Below are positions 7,979-16,261 of a stretch of DNA of 64,000 nucleotides, piece after piece (position 1 is the stretch's first letter; each line of letters starts with the position of its first letter). Source of the stretch: Xanthomonas sp. XNM01. GTDB taxonomy: Bacteria; Pseudomonadota; Gammaproteobacteria; Xanthomonadales; Xanthomonadaceae. A program made the translations under genes and the position numbers. The notes under the pieces are model-generated. The model was not told the DNA's origin and made no database searches. It worked only from the letters and a program-made list of their open reading frames with translations. Location of the stretch: contig NZ_JACVAP010000002.1 in the NCBI RefSeq assembly GCF_014851915.1, positions 186,001 through 250,000 of the forward strand. The letters run 5' to 3'.

Positions 7979-8071
7979 TGGCGGAGAGAGGGGGATTCGA
8001 ACCCCCGAAGCGCGGTTTAGACGCTTACACACTTTCCAGGCGTGCTCCTTCAACCACTCGGACACCTCTCC
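7979..8071 (-). tRNA. tRNA-Ser (anticodon GGA)
   Basis: Class II tRNA of 93 bases including an encoded CCA (7981-7979). The acceptor 5' strand is GGAGAGG (8071-8065), paired with CTCTCC at the 3' end, with discriminator G. The D-arm region is TCCGAGTGGTTGAAGGAGC and the anticodon loop is CTGGAAA giving GGA (reads UCC/UCU). A long variable arm characteristic of tRNA-Ser is present, and the T loop is GGTTCGAATCC. It lies divergent from dnaX, immediately beside the insert at 4682-7660. Confidence 0.97.
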
Positions 8072-8110
8072 GGGACCTGCCGACCGCCGGGGCGGGCAGC
8101 AGGGGCGCAA

Positions 8111-8139
8111 AGTCTAGCGGTCGCGCGGGTTCGCCACAA
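8111..8139 (-). promoter_or_regulatory. Promoter of tRNA-Ser
   Basis: On the minus strand a -35 box TTGTGG (8139-8134), a 17-base spacer and a -10 box TAGACT (8116-8111) precede the tRNA by about 40 bases, as expected for a sigma-70 promoter with a short 5' leader removed by RNase P. Confidence 0.65.
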
Positions 8140-8213
8140 GCGGCACGGCGCGAAGGGGCTGCCGGCCCGGCCGGGCATGGCACAATGCCGCTTCTGGTCA
8201 TGACGGTTGCCTG

Positions 8214-10091
8214 ATGTCCTATCTCGTCCTTGCCCGCAAGTGGCGCCCGAAGCGGTTCTCCGAGCTGGTCGGGCAGGAACATGTCGTCCGCGCGCTGGGC
8301 AATGCGCTGGATACCGGGCGCGTCCACCACGCGTTCCTGTTCACTGGCACCCGCGGCGTGGGCAAGACCACGATCGCGCGCATCTTCGCCAAGTCGCTGA
8401 ACTGCGAGCAGGGCACCAGCGCCGAGCCCTGCGGCACCTGTGCGGCCTGCACCGACATCGATGCCGGCCGCTACATCGACCTGCTGGAGATCGACGCCGC
8501 GTCCAACACCGGTGTGGACGACGTGCGCGAGGTGATCGAGAACGCGCAGTACATGCCCTCGCGCGGCAAGTACAAGGTCTATCTGATCGACGAAGTGCAC
8601 ATGCTGTCCAAGGCGGCGTTCAACGCGCTGCTGAAGACGCTGGAAGAGCCGCCGGGCCACGTGAAGTTCCTGCTGGCCACGACCGATCCGCAGAAGCTGC
8701 CGGTGACGGTGCTCAGCCGCTGCCTGCAGTTCAACCTCAAGCGCCTGGACGAGGACCAGATCGAGGGCCAGATGACCCGGATCCTGGCCGCCGAGCAGAT
8801 CGAGGCCGACGCCGATGCGATCCGGCAGCTGTCGCGCGCCGCCGATGGCAGCCTGCGCGACGGCCTGTCGCTGCTGGACCAGGCCATCGCCTACGCCGGC
8901 GGCGCGCTGCGCAGCGACGTGGTGCGCGGCATGCTGGGCAGCGTCGACCGCACCCAGGTCGGGGCCTTGCTGGACGCGCTGCGCGATGCCGACGGCCAGC
9001 GCCTGCTGCAGACCGTCGAGTCGCTGGCCGGCTTCTCGCCGGACTGGGGCAACGTGCTGGAGGCGATGGCCGAGGCACTGCACCGGATCCAGGTGCGGCA
9101 GCTGGTGCCGGGTGCGCCGGTCGATGCCGAACAGCTGGACGTGGACGGCTTCGCCGCCGCGCTGCGGCCCGAGGTCGTGCAGCTGTGGTACCAGATGGCG
9201 GTCAACGGCAAGCGCGAGCTCGAGCTTGCGCCGAGCCACCGCGTCGGCTTCGAGATGACCGTGCTGCGCATGCTGGCGTTCCGTCCGCACGATGTCGCCC
9301 AGCCGGTGACGGGCGGCAGCGCGCCGGCGGGAAGTGGTCGCACTGCCGGAACCGGGACGCCCGATCCGGCGTCCGGCATGGCCTCCGCCGCGGCCGCATC
9401 GAAGGAGGTGGACGAGGCTGCCCCCGTTTCAGCGGCTCCGCAGCCCGAAGCCGCGTTGGCCGAGACCGCGCCAGTTCCGCCGCAGGCCCAGACGCCGGCG
9501 CCCTCCGGGATCCGGCCTCCGGCGCCCGACATGGCGATGGCGCCGCCTCCGCAGGAGCCGGTACCGGTCCAGACCGAAGCCGCTCCCGCGATTCCCGCGG
9601 CGGCCGAGCCAGCAGTGCACGTAGCGCCGCCTGCGCCCCCTGCATCGGCACCGATCATCGTCGCCCGCGCCGCCGTGCCTGCCATCGAAGGTCGCGTCAT
9701 CGACGATGCCGAGGACTGGCTGCAGCGCGTGACCACCAGCGACCTGCGTGGCCCGGCGAAGATGCTGGCCGCGCACAGCGCCTTCGTGTCCCATGCCAAC
9801 GGCGTGCTGACCCTGGCGCTGGATCCGGGCTTCGAATACCTGCGTGGCGACAGCCAGGTCGCGGCCCTGGCCGAGGCGCTGGCGCTCCAGCTCGGCAGCG
9901 CGCCGAAGATCGTGTTCGATGCCTCCGCCGCGGCCGACGCCGAGACCCTGCACCGGCGCATCGACCGCGACCGCGATTCGCGCCAGGCCGCGGCCGAAGA
10001 CAGCTTCCTCAACGATCCGGACGTCAAGCGCCTGATCGAACAGCACGGCGCCCGCGTCGTGCCCGACTCCATCCGTCCTTACAGCGAGTAA
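8214..10091 (+). CDS. dnaX: DNA polymerase III subunits gamma and tau
   Basis: The ATPase of the clamp loader, 625 residues. Walker A is GTRGVGKTT (45-53). A zinc module uses C64, C73, C76 and C79. Then follow DEVHML (Walker B), the sensor-1 segment and the SRC arginine-finger motif in TVLSRC. A long Ala/Pro-rich linker (about residues 360-490) leads to a tau-specific C-terminal domain that contacts the polymerase. No A-rich slippery heptamer like that of E. coli is evident, so production of a short gamma form cannot be read from the sequence. ybaB and recR follow, a widely conserved order. Confidence 0.97.
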   Translation: MSYLVLARKWRPKRFSELVGQEHVVRALGNALDTGRVHHAFLFTGTRGVGKTTIARIFAKSLNCEQGTSAEPCGTCAACTDIDAGRYIDLLEIDAASNTGVDDVREVIENAQYMPSRGKYKVYLIDEVHMLSKAAFNALLKTLEEPPGHVKFLLATTDPQKLPVTVLSRCLQFNLKRLDEDQIEGQMTRILAAEQIEADADAIRQLSRAADGSLRDGLSLLDQAIAYAGGALRSDVVRGMLGSVDRTQVGALLDALRDADGQRLLQTVESLAGFSPDWGNVLEAMAEALHRIQVRQLVPGAPVDAEQLDVDGFAAALRPEVVQLWYQMAVNGKRELELAPSHRVGFEMTVLRMLAFRPHDVAQPVTGGSAPAGSGRTAGTGTPDPASGMASAAAASKEVDEAAPVSAAPQPEAALAETAPVPPQAQTPAPSGIRPPAPDMAMAPPPQEPVPVQTEAAPAIPAAAEPAVHVAPPAPPASAPIIVARAAVPAIEGRVIDDAEDWLQRVTTSDLRGPAKMLAAHSAFVSHANGVLTLALDPGFEYLRGDSQVAALAEALALQLGSAPKIVFDASAAADAETLHRRIDRDRDSRQAAAEDSFLNDPDVKRLIEQHGARVVPDSIRPYSE

Positions 10092-10096
10092 CGAAC

Positions 10097-10417
10097 ATGC
10101 GCGGCAATATCGCCCAGCTGATGCAACAGGCGCAGAAGATGCAGGAAAACCTGCAGAAGGCGCAGGAAGAACTGGCCAGGCTCGAGATCACCGGCAGCGC
10201 CGGCGGCGGCATGGTCAGCGTGACCCTGAGCGGCACCAAGGAGTGCCGCAAGGTGCGCATCGATCCGACCATCCTGGCCGACCAGGAGATGGTCGAGGAC
10301 CTGATCGCCGCGGCGTTCAACGATGCCTCCAACAAGGTCGACGTCGAATCGAAATCGCGGATGGGCGAAGCCACTGCCGGCATGCCGCTGCCGCCGGGCA
10401 TGAAGCTGCCGTTCTGA
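10097..10417 (+). CDS. ybaB: YbaB/EbfC family nucleoid-associated protein
   Basis: A 106-residue DNA-binding protein that forms dimers and coats the nucleoid in this family. It begins [16 protein letters not shown] with the helical, Gln-rich N-terminus, then [18 protein letters not shown] and the conserved [15 protein letters not shown]. It ends [11 protein letters not shown], close to the family consensus. It starts five bases after the dnaX stop and precedes recR. Confidence 0.95.
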   Translation: MRGNIAQLMQQAQKMQENLQKAQEELARLEITGSAGGGMVSVTLSGTKECRKVRIDPTILADQEMVEDLIAAAFNDASNKVDVESKSRMGEATAGMPLPPGMKLPF

Positions 10418-10514
10418 ATGGAGCCGGGAATGGCGAAGCGGGAAGGGTGAAGGGGCAAGGCGAAAGCCGCTGTCCATCCCTTCGCGGTGCATTCCCGCTC
10501 CAGGCCCGACGCCC
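10418..10514. repeat. Imperfect inverted repeat between ybaB and recR
   Basis: The 97-base gap holds a purine-rich half with GAGCCGGGAATGGCGAAGCG (10422-10441) and a later half whose complement, GGAGCGGGAATG, is similar (around 10488-10502). GGGAAT-type motifs of this kind are scattered between genes in Xanthomonadaceae. It could fold into a hairpin in the mRNA between the two genes. Confidence 0.4.
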
Positions 10515-11111
10515 ATGTCCTCACTGCTCGAACAACTGATCGACGCGTTCCGCGTGCTGCCGGGCGTGGGCCAGAAGACCGCGCAGCGGATGGCCTACCA
10601 CGTGCTCGAGCGCGGCCGCGAGGGCGGCCAGCGCCTGGCTGACACCCTGGCCAGCGCGATCGAGCGGATCGGCCACTGCAGCCAATGCCGCGATTTCAGC
10701 GAAACCGAGGTCTGCGCGATCTGCGCCAGCGCCGGCCGCGACCGCCAGCAGCTGTGCGTGGTCGAAAGCCCGGCCGACCGGCTGGTGATCGAGGCCTCGA
10801 CCGGTTTCCGCGGGCTGTACTACGTGCTGCAGGGGCGGCTGTCGCCGCTGGACGGCATCGGTCCGCGCGAACTCGGCCTGGATGTGCTCGATGCGCGCCT
10901 GGCCCAGGGCGGTGTCGAGGAGATGATCATCGCCACCAATTCCACGGTCGAAGGCGAGGCCACCGCGCATTACCTGGCCCAGCTGGCGCGGCAGCACGGC
11001 GTGCGCCCGAGCCGTCTGGCCCAGGGCCTGCCGCTGGGTGGCGAGCTGGAATACGTCGACCGCGGCACCCTGTCGCATGCCTTCGGCACCCGCGGCGAGA
11101 TGCCGCGCTGA
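10515..11111 (+). CDS. recR: Recombination mediator RecR
   Basis: RecR works with RecO (also in this window at 41890) to load RecA at gaps. The 198-residue protein has the N-terminal helix-hairpin-helix [13 protein letters not shown], a zinc finger formed by C55, C58, C67 and C70, and a TOPRIM domain with [12 protein letters not shown] and later [14 protein letters not shown]. Length and motif order are normal for the family. Confidence 0.97.
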   Translation: MSSLLEQLIDAFRVLPGVGQKTAQRMAYHVLERGREGGQRLADTLASAIERIGHCSQCRDFSETEVCAICASAGRDRQQLCVVESPADRLVIEASTGFRGLYYVLQGRLSPLDGIGPRELGLDVLDARLAQGGVEEMIIATNSTVEGEATAHYLAQLARQHGVRPSRLAQGLPLGGELEYVDRGTLSHAFGTRGEMPR

Positions 11112-11152
11112 GCCGCGGCAACGCCTCCCGCCCATCCACCAGGAGACCAGCG

Positions 11153-11506
11153 ATGCAAGACAACGACACCCTGTTCGGCCGGATCCTGCGCCGCGAGATT
11201 CCGGCGACGATCGTGTACGAGGACGACGAGGTCCTGGGCTTCCGCGACATCGCGCCGCAGGCGCCGGTGCACGTGCTCTTCATTCCGAAGAACGTGCTGA
11301 TCCCGACCCTGGACGATGCGACGCCGGAACAGGCGCAGCTGCTCGGCCGGCTGATGCTGGCCGCCGCGTCCTGGGCGCGGAAGGAAGGTCTGGCGCAGGA
11401 CGGCTACCGGGTGGTGATGAACTGCCGCGAGCATGCCGGCCAGACCGTGTTCCACCTGCACCTGCACCTGCTGGCCGGCGCGCCGCTCGGGCATTTCGGC
11501 GCCTGA
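11153..11506 (+). CDS. HIT-family nucleotide-binding protein (HinT-like)
   Basis: A 117-residue histidine-triad protein; HinT-type members hydrolyse nucleoside phosphoramidates. The HIT motif HLHLHLLAG is present near the C-terminus. N-terminal features are TLFGRILRREIPATIVYEDD and HVLFIPKNV. The ATG at 11153 is chosen because AGGAGA lies about nine bases upstream; earlier in-frame codons overlap recR in another frame. Confidence 0.93.
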   Translation: MQDNDTLFGRILRREIPATIVYEDDEVLGFRDIAPQAPVHVLFIPKNVLIPTLDDATPEQAQLLGRLMLAAASWARKEGLAQDGYRVVMNCREHAGQTVFHLHLHLLAGAPLGHFGA

Positions 11507-11777
11507 TACGGCTGCGGCGTGGCAGGGCGCGCACTGCGCGTCGTCCGGCGCTGGTCATTGGGCGCGGCCGGTCACTTCCGGGGCGTCTCTCACGGCCGCG
11601 AGCCGGTCGAGCACGACCGCGTGCATGGAGTCTGCAGTGGGCACGCAGGCCTTCTGCAGTCTGCCGCAACCAGTCGGTGCGCCGGTCCGCAGTCATTAGC
11701 AGGCATGTGCGGACGCGGGTCGCGCTGCCCGGCAGCAGACGTCATGCGGCGCCATCGATCCCGATGCCCGAAACGAC
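11507..11777. other. Intergenic region between the HIT gene and slp
   Basis: About 270 bases between convergent genes. No gene, repeat family or RNA was recognised. Short open frames lack codon structure and motifs. The slp terminator bounds it on the right. Confidence 0.5.
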
Positions 11778-11800
11778 AACGCCGCCCATCGGGCGGCGTT
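11778..11800 (-). terminator. Terminator of the moxR-slp operon
   Basis: AACGCCGCCC (11778-11787) and GGGCGGCGTT (11791-11800) form a perfect 10-bp stem with a 3-base loop. On the minus strand it is followed by GTCGTTTC, and it lies 25 bases beyond the slp stop codon. Confidence 0.75.
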
Positions 11801-11825
11801 GCGGGTTGCAGCGATGGAGCGGGGA

Positions 11826-12353
11826 TTACCAGCCCCACCAGCCCCAGCCGCGGTACGGGCCCCAGTACGGCGACGGGCCCCAGTACGGGTTCGGGTAGGC
11901 CTGGATCACGTCGACCTCACGCACGACCGGCCACAGGTAGACCACGTCGGCGGCCAGCTTCGGCAGCCGGTAGTCGTACTCGCCGATCTTGACCGATTCG
12001 TAGCCCTCGACGCGCCCGACGAAGGTGACCTCGCGGCCTTCGGCGAACACGGCCGGGTCGTAGAAACCGGCACGGCAGGCGACGAAGCGGCCCTGGCTGG
12101 CATCCTCGGAGCGGCTGTCCGGGCGACCGCTGGCATTGAGCGGCACGGACACCAGCTGGAAGCAGGTGCGGTCCTGCTGCGGCGTGGTCTCGACGATGCG
12201 GCCACCCCAGCGCACTGTCGCGCCGGTCTGGGCGCCGGCCACGGCATCGCGCGGCGTCACGGTCGGGAACGCGCCCTGCAGCGGCTGCGGGGCGGTGGCG
12301 CAGGCGCCGAGCAGTGCGCTGGCGGCGGCAAGGATCAGGAAGCGGGCCTTCAT
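11826..12353 (-). CDS. slp: Slp-family outer-membrane lipoprotein
   Basis: The 175-residue lipoprotein precursor has a signal ending in the lipobox LLGAC (C18). The body matches the Slp family (starvation-inducible outer-membrane lipoprotein of E. coli): VRWGGRIVET, RFVACRAGFYDPAVF, VTFVGRVEGYE and YLWPV. The last 22 residues are an aromatic Tyr/Trp/Gly/Pro tail (PYWGP twice, then GWGWWGW). Its start overlaps the stop of the transglutaminase gene by four bases, placing it last in a four-gene operon. Confidence 0.9.
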   Translation of the reverse strand: MKARFLILAAASALLGACATAPQPLQGAFPTVTPRDAVAGAQTGATVRWGGRIVETTPQQDRTCFQLVSVPLNASGRPDSRSEDASQGRFVACRAGFYDPAVFAEGREVTFVGRVEGYESVKIGEYDYRLPKLAADVVYLWPVVREVDVIQAYPNPYWGPSPYWGPYRGWGWWGW

Positions 12354-14314
12354 GTCGATCTCCGGTAAGGGCGTGGGCGGTGGCGCCGCAGGTCGCGGAC
12401 CAGTTGGTCCATCCCCCCAACGGCGCCAGCGTAGCGCGCAGCGGCGAAACGGCGGCTGAGTGGAATCAGGGTGTCGGCGGTGTCCGGCGCAAGCCGGCCG
12501 ACGCGCTGCGCCCACGCCAGCGCGGGCTCGTGCGGCGCCCGCCCCAGCCCGATACGCGCATAGCGCGCGCAGAGCAGGTGCCAGGCCCGCAGCAGCGGAT
12601 CGCGTTCGCGCTCGCCGCGGGCGAGCAGCCAGGCCATGCCCAGCAGGCTGGCGCCGGCCAGGCCGGCGAAGATCGCCAGCAGCTGCGTCGGTGTCAGCCG
12701 GTCGATGCCCATCGGCCGCAGCATCGCCTGCTGGCGTCCGGCATCGAAGCCGACCACCACGGTGTTCCAGCTGCGGCGCAGCCAGTCGCCCAGGTCGCCG
12801 ATGCCGCCCATCCGCAGCATGCCCAGCGTGTCGGCGCCGCCGGTGGTGCCCACGCGCTGTTCGACGGTGTCGTAGATCCGCTCGGGCGCGACCGCTGCGG
12901 TGGGGTCGACGCGGACCCAGCCGCGCTGCGGCAGCCACACTTCGACCCAGGCATGCGCGTCCATGCGCCGCACGATCCAGTAGCCGCCGAACGGATTGCG
13001 ATAGCCGCCGGCATAGCCGGTCACCACCCGTGCCGGGATGCCGGCGCCGCGCATCAGCACCGCGAATGCGGAGCTGAAATGTTCGCAGTAGCCCTGCTTC
13101 TGGTCGAACAGGAACTCGTCGGTGCCGTGACGCCCCGGCAGCGGCGTGTCCAGCGTGTAGGCGAACTCCTGGCCGATCCACGCCAGGGCGCGGTCGACGA
13201 TGGCGCCATCGTCGTCGCCGGCGTCATCGCGCCACTGCCGCGCCAGCGCCAGCGTGCGCGGGTTGCGGTCCGACGGCAGGGCCAGCGCCTGCTGGCGCAG
13301 GACCGGGCTCAGGGTGTTCTCGAACTGCAGCGGCGGTGCGGAGCGCAGCCGCCAGCGCGTGGTGGCCGACAGCGAGCGCCCGCTCTGCAGCCCGTAGTCC
13401 GACCGCAGCCGGGCGCCATCGGGCGCCGTCGTCGGCAGGTCCAGCGCGACCAGATAGCGCTGGTCGGTGGGCTCCATCTCGATCTCGTAGTCCCACGCCA
13501 CGTCGCCGCTGCGGACCTGCGGCACCGGCAGCCCTTCGGCCCACGGCGAACGCGTCCAGGTGGTGCCGTCGAAGTCCGGCAGCACCGGCCCGCGCCAGTA
13601 CAACTGCCGGGCGTCCGGCATGGCGCCGGCGAACTCGGCCCGCAGCGCCGGTGCGTCGTCGGCCATCAGGTCCAGCCAGCCGCCCGGGCTCATGCTGTCG
13701 GACAGGCCGGTGCTGGCCACGGCCCGCTCCGGCACGCCCCACAGCGGGCTGCCCAGGCGTGGGAACAGCCAGAACGCCACCAGCGCCAGCGGCACGCCGA
13801 GCGCGACCAGGCGGGTCGTGGTGCCGAGCCGTCCGCGCAGCGTCAAGGGTGCGATGCCGGCCTCCAGGTCGGCCAGCCGTTGCAGGGTCAGCAGCGCACC
13901 GAGCGCGGAGGCCAGCCCGAGCAGCATCGCCAGCGGCCCCTGGTCGAGCAGGAATGCGGCGAAGGGGGCGAACAACGCGAAGCCCACCAGGCTGCGCGCA
14001 TCGCGCAGGCCGTGGGTTTCCGACGGTTTGATCGCCAGCATCGCGGCCAGCAGCGCGCAGCCGGTGTCGCGGCCCAATCGGGTGCCCATCGCCGCGAACA
14101 CCGCCGCCACCATCGCCAGGGTCAGCAGCAGGCGCAGCCAGCCGGGCAGGGGGTTGCGCCACGACAGGGCGGCCACCGCGAGCGCGGCCAGGCCGAAGCC
14201 GCCGGCCAGCCCGGGGGGCAACTCGATCAGCAGGGTCAGCAGGGCGATGGCGGCCGTGCCCAGCGCCCAGGCGCGGCTGACCGGATCGAGCGGCGGCGAC
14301 GTGGCGTCAGCCAT
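12350..14314 (-). CDS. Transglutaminase-like membrane protein (TgpA/DUF3488 type)
   Basis: A 654-residue inner-membrane protein. The N-terminal 170 residues hold several hydrophobic segments (for example WALGTAAIALLTLLIELPPG). A large periplasmic region follows with a transglutaminase-like catalytic triad: C410 in GYCEHF, H454 in DAHAW and D470 in VDPTA. A further membrane segment near 560 (LLAIFAGLAGASLLGMAWLL) and a C-terminal cytoplasmic domain complete it. This is the TgpA layout found with MoxR and DUF58 partners. It overlaps both neighbours (8 bases with DUF58, 4 with slp). Confidence 0.93.
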   Translation of the reverse strand: MADATSPPLDPVSRAWALGTAAIALLTLLIELPPGLAGGFGLAALAVAALSWRNPLPGWLRLLLTLAMVAAVFAAMGTRLGRDTGCALLAAMLAIKPSETHGLRDARSLVGFALFAPFAAFLLDQGPLAMLLGLASALGALLTLQRLADLEAGIAPLTLRGRLGTTTRLVALGVPLALVAFWLFPRLGSPLWGVPERAVASTGLSDSMSPGGWLDLMADDAPALRAEFAGAMPDARQLYWRGPVLPDFDGTTWTRSPWAEGLPVPQVRSGDVAWDYEIEMEPTDQRYLVALDLPTTAPDGARLRSDYGLQSGRSLSATTRWRLRSAPPLQFENTLSPVLRQQALALPSDRNPRTLALARQWRDDAGDDDGAIVDRALAWIGQEFAYTLDTPLPGRHGTDEFLFDQKQGYCEHFSSAFAVLMRGAGIPARVVTGYAGGYRNPFGGYWIVRRMDAHAWVEVWLPQRGWVRVDPTAAVAPERIYDTVEQRVGTTGGADTLGMLRMGGIGDLGDWLRRSWNTVVVGFDAGRQQAMLRPMGIDRLTPTQLLAIFAGLAGASLLGMAWLLARGERERDPLLRAWHLLCARYARIGLGRAPHEPALAWAQRVGRLAPDTADTLIPLSRRFAAARYAGAVGGMDQLVRDLRRHRPRPYRRST

Positions 14315-15263
14315 GCGGCATCAGCGCCAGCGCGCGCAGGCAGGCATGCCGGTGCTCGCTGCCGGTGGCCGGGCCGAGCGCAGGCGTGCCCGGCAAGCGC
14401 AGCCGGTAGCGCAGGCCGAGGCGTTCGGCCTGGTCGACCCAGTGCGCGAGTCGCGAGATCCGTTGTTCGTGGGGCAGCGGCGGCAGCGCGTGCCAGTCCA
14501 GCACGATGTCCTCGCCGTGGCTGCGCTCGTACTCGCGCACCACCAGCTGGTCACGGCGTGCGGAGTGCTTCCAGGCGATCGCCCGCGGCGCATCGCCCTG
14601 GCGGTAGGCGCGCAGCTGGTGCGGGTCGTCGCCGAGCGCGTCGACCCGGCTGTGGCTGCCGTCGGCGGCGGTGTCCGGCAGCGGCGGCGCGGCCGTCTCC
14701 GCCCGCGGATAGACCAGCAACGCATGCCGTGGCCAGGTCCGCGCCCAGGCACGCGCGAGCCCCAGGGGCTGGGTCGAGGAGAGCTGCAGACGCCCGGTCG
14801 GCATCAGGCCGCGGCGGACCGTGGGCACGTCGAGGGTGGCCTCGGCGTGCTCGCCGGGGGCGAGGTTGAGGTGGGTGGCGCTGGTGCCCAGCGCAATGCG
14901 CAGCCCACGGCGGGCACGCGCATCGGAGGCCGAGACCGACAGCCGCAGGCGCAGCGCATCGCCGGCGGCGACCGGCTCGGCCGACACCGCCTCCACCCGC
15001 AGCCCGGACAGCTGCAAATGCGTGCCGATCAGGCTGGCGAGCGCACTGGCACCGAGCAGCAGCGCCAGCAGCAGGGCCGGATTGTTGTTGTAGTTCAGCG
15101 CGCCCAGCAGCATGCCCATCACCAGGACCGCGAAGAACAGGCCGAAGCGGGTGGGCAGCACGTAGACCCGGCGACGGCCGATCGCGACCGGCAGCGCTTC
15201 GGGCTGCCGGGGACGCTCCAGCGCCTGCAGGGCATCGCCGAGCCGATGCAGCGCGCCGGGCAT
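14307..15263 (-). CDS. DUF58 domain protein
   Basis: A 318-residue protein with two hydrophobic segments near residues 36-80 and a C-terminal DUF58 domain (vWA-related) including GDAPRAIAWKHSARRDQLVVREYE. DUF58 proteins are commonly encoded between a MoxR ATPase and a transglutaminase, as here, and are thought to act with the ATPase in assembly or maturation of membrane or cell-wall proteins; no defined activity is known. Its start shares one base with the MoxR stop (TGATG). Confidence 0.92.
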   Translation of the reverse strand: MPGALHRLGDALQALERPRQPEALPVAIGRRRVYVLPTRFGLFFAVLVMGMLLGALNYNNNPALLLALLLGASALASLIGTHLQLSGLRVEAVSAEPVAAGDALRLRLSVSASDARARRGLRIALGTSATHLNLAPGEHAEATLDVPTVRRGLMPTGRLQLSSTQPLGLARAWARTWPRHALLVYPRAETAAPPLPDTAADGSHSRVDALGDDPHQLRAYRQGDAPRAIAWKHSARRDQLVVREYERSHGEDIVLDWHALPPLPHEQRISRLAHWVDQAERLGLRYRLRLPGTPALGPATGSEHRHACLRALALMPHG

Positions 15264-16219
15264 CAGTCCACCGGCACGGCGTGCAGGATCGCCTTGGCCA
15301 GCGCGTCGCCGGTGCCGGCTTCCGGCTCGGGTGTCAGCCGGTGGCTGGCGACGGCGATGAACAGCGCCTGCACATCCTCCGGCAGGACGTGGCGGCGGCC
15401 GAGCAGCAACGCATAGGCGCGCGCGGCACGCAGCAGCGCCAGCCCCGCGCGTGGCGACAGCCCGATGCGCACGCCCGGGTGCTGCCGGCTGCGCGCCAGC
15501 AGCGCCTGCACGTAGCCGACCAGCGCCTCGCTGGCATGCAGTTGCGCGGCGGCCTGGCGCAACGCGGCGATGTCGCCGTCGCCCAGCACCGGGACGGCCT
15601 GCGCGATCAGGTCGCGGCGGTCGGTGCCGGTCAGCAGCGCGCGCTCGGCGGCCGGGTTCGGATAGCCCAGCGAGAAACGCAGCAGGAAGCGGTCCAGCTG
15701 CGAGTCCGGCAGCGGGAAGGTGCCCGACAGGTCGACCGGATTCTGGGTGGCGATCACGAAGAACGGGTCGGGCAGCGGGTGCGTGGTGCCGTCGATCGTG
15801 ACCTGCTGTTCGGCCATCGCTTCGAGCAGTGCGCTCTGCGTGCGTGGCGGCGCGCGGTTGATCTCGTCGGCGAGCAGCACCTGGGTGAACACCGGGCCGG
15901 GATGGAACTGGAACTGGCGGCTGCCGGCGTCGTAGACCGACACGCCGAGCACGTCGGCGGGCAGCAGGTCCGAGGTGAACTGCACGCGCTGGAAGCCGAG
16001 CCCCACGGTGGCGGCCAGCGCATGCGCGAGCGTGGTCTTGCCGAGCCCGGGCAGGTCCTCGATCAGCACGTGTCCGCCGGCGAGCAGCGCGACGAACGCA
16101 AGGCGCACTTCATGCGCCTTGCCGAGCACCAGCGCGTTGACCTGTTCCTGCGCGCGACGCAGTCCGTCCAGCTGCGCGTCGGTTACGATCCTGTCCTGTG
16201 ATTCGGCAGTGTGCGCCAT
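15263..16219 (-). CDS. MoxR-family AAA+ ATPase
   Basis: A 318-residue AAA+ chaperone-like ATPase. Walker A is in EDLPGLGKTT (54-63), Walker B in VLLADEINRAPP, sensor-1 in FFVIATQNP and the arginine-finger region in LPDSQLDRFLLR. It heads the minus-strand operon with DUF58, transglutaminase and slp. The start at 16219 (MAHTAESQ) is chosen because the longer frame upstream runs antisense into the GT39 gene. Only 42 bases separate it from that divergent gene. Confidence 0.94.
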   Translation of the reverse strand: MAHTAESQDRIVTDAQLDGLRRAQEQVNALVLGKAHEVRLAFVALLAGGHVLIEDLPGLGKTTLAHALAATVGLGFQRVQFTSDLLPADVLGVSVYDAGSRQFQFHPGPVFTQVLLADEINRAPPRTQSALLEAMAEQQVTIDGTTHPLPDPFFVIATQNPVDLSGTFPLPDSQLDRFLLRFSLGYPNPAAERALLTGTDRRDLIAQAVPVLGDGDIAALRQAAAQLHASEALVGYVQALLARSRQHPGVRIGLSPRAGLALLRAARAYALLLGRRHVLPEDVQALFIAVASHRLTPEPEAGTGDALAKAILHAVPVD

Positions 16220-16261
16220 CGTGTACTCGTGCCGGAAACCGAAGACGGAGTGTAGCTGGAT

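Noticed and set aside
7727-8020. Plus-strand frame running through tRNA-Ser and ending in REGDSNPRSAV
   Set aside because: This peptide is the usual false translation of the strand opposite a tRNA-Ser gene; the tRNA and its terminator explain the sequence.
9300-9700. Programmed frameshift site in dnaX
   Set aside because: No A-rich slippery heptamer with a following hairpin like that of E. coli was visible in the linker region.
12314-14869. Very long plus-strand frame of 851 codons
   Set aside because: It is the antisense shadow of the transglutaminase and DUF58 genes; its product is Arg/Gln/Ala-rich with no motifs, as expected in high-G+C DNA.
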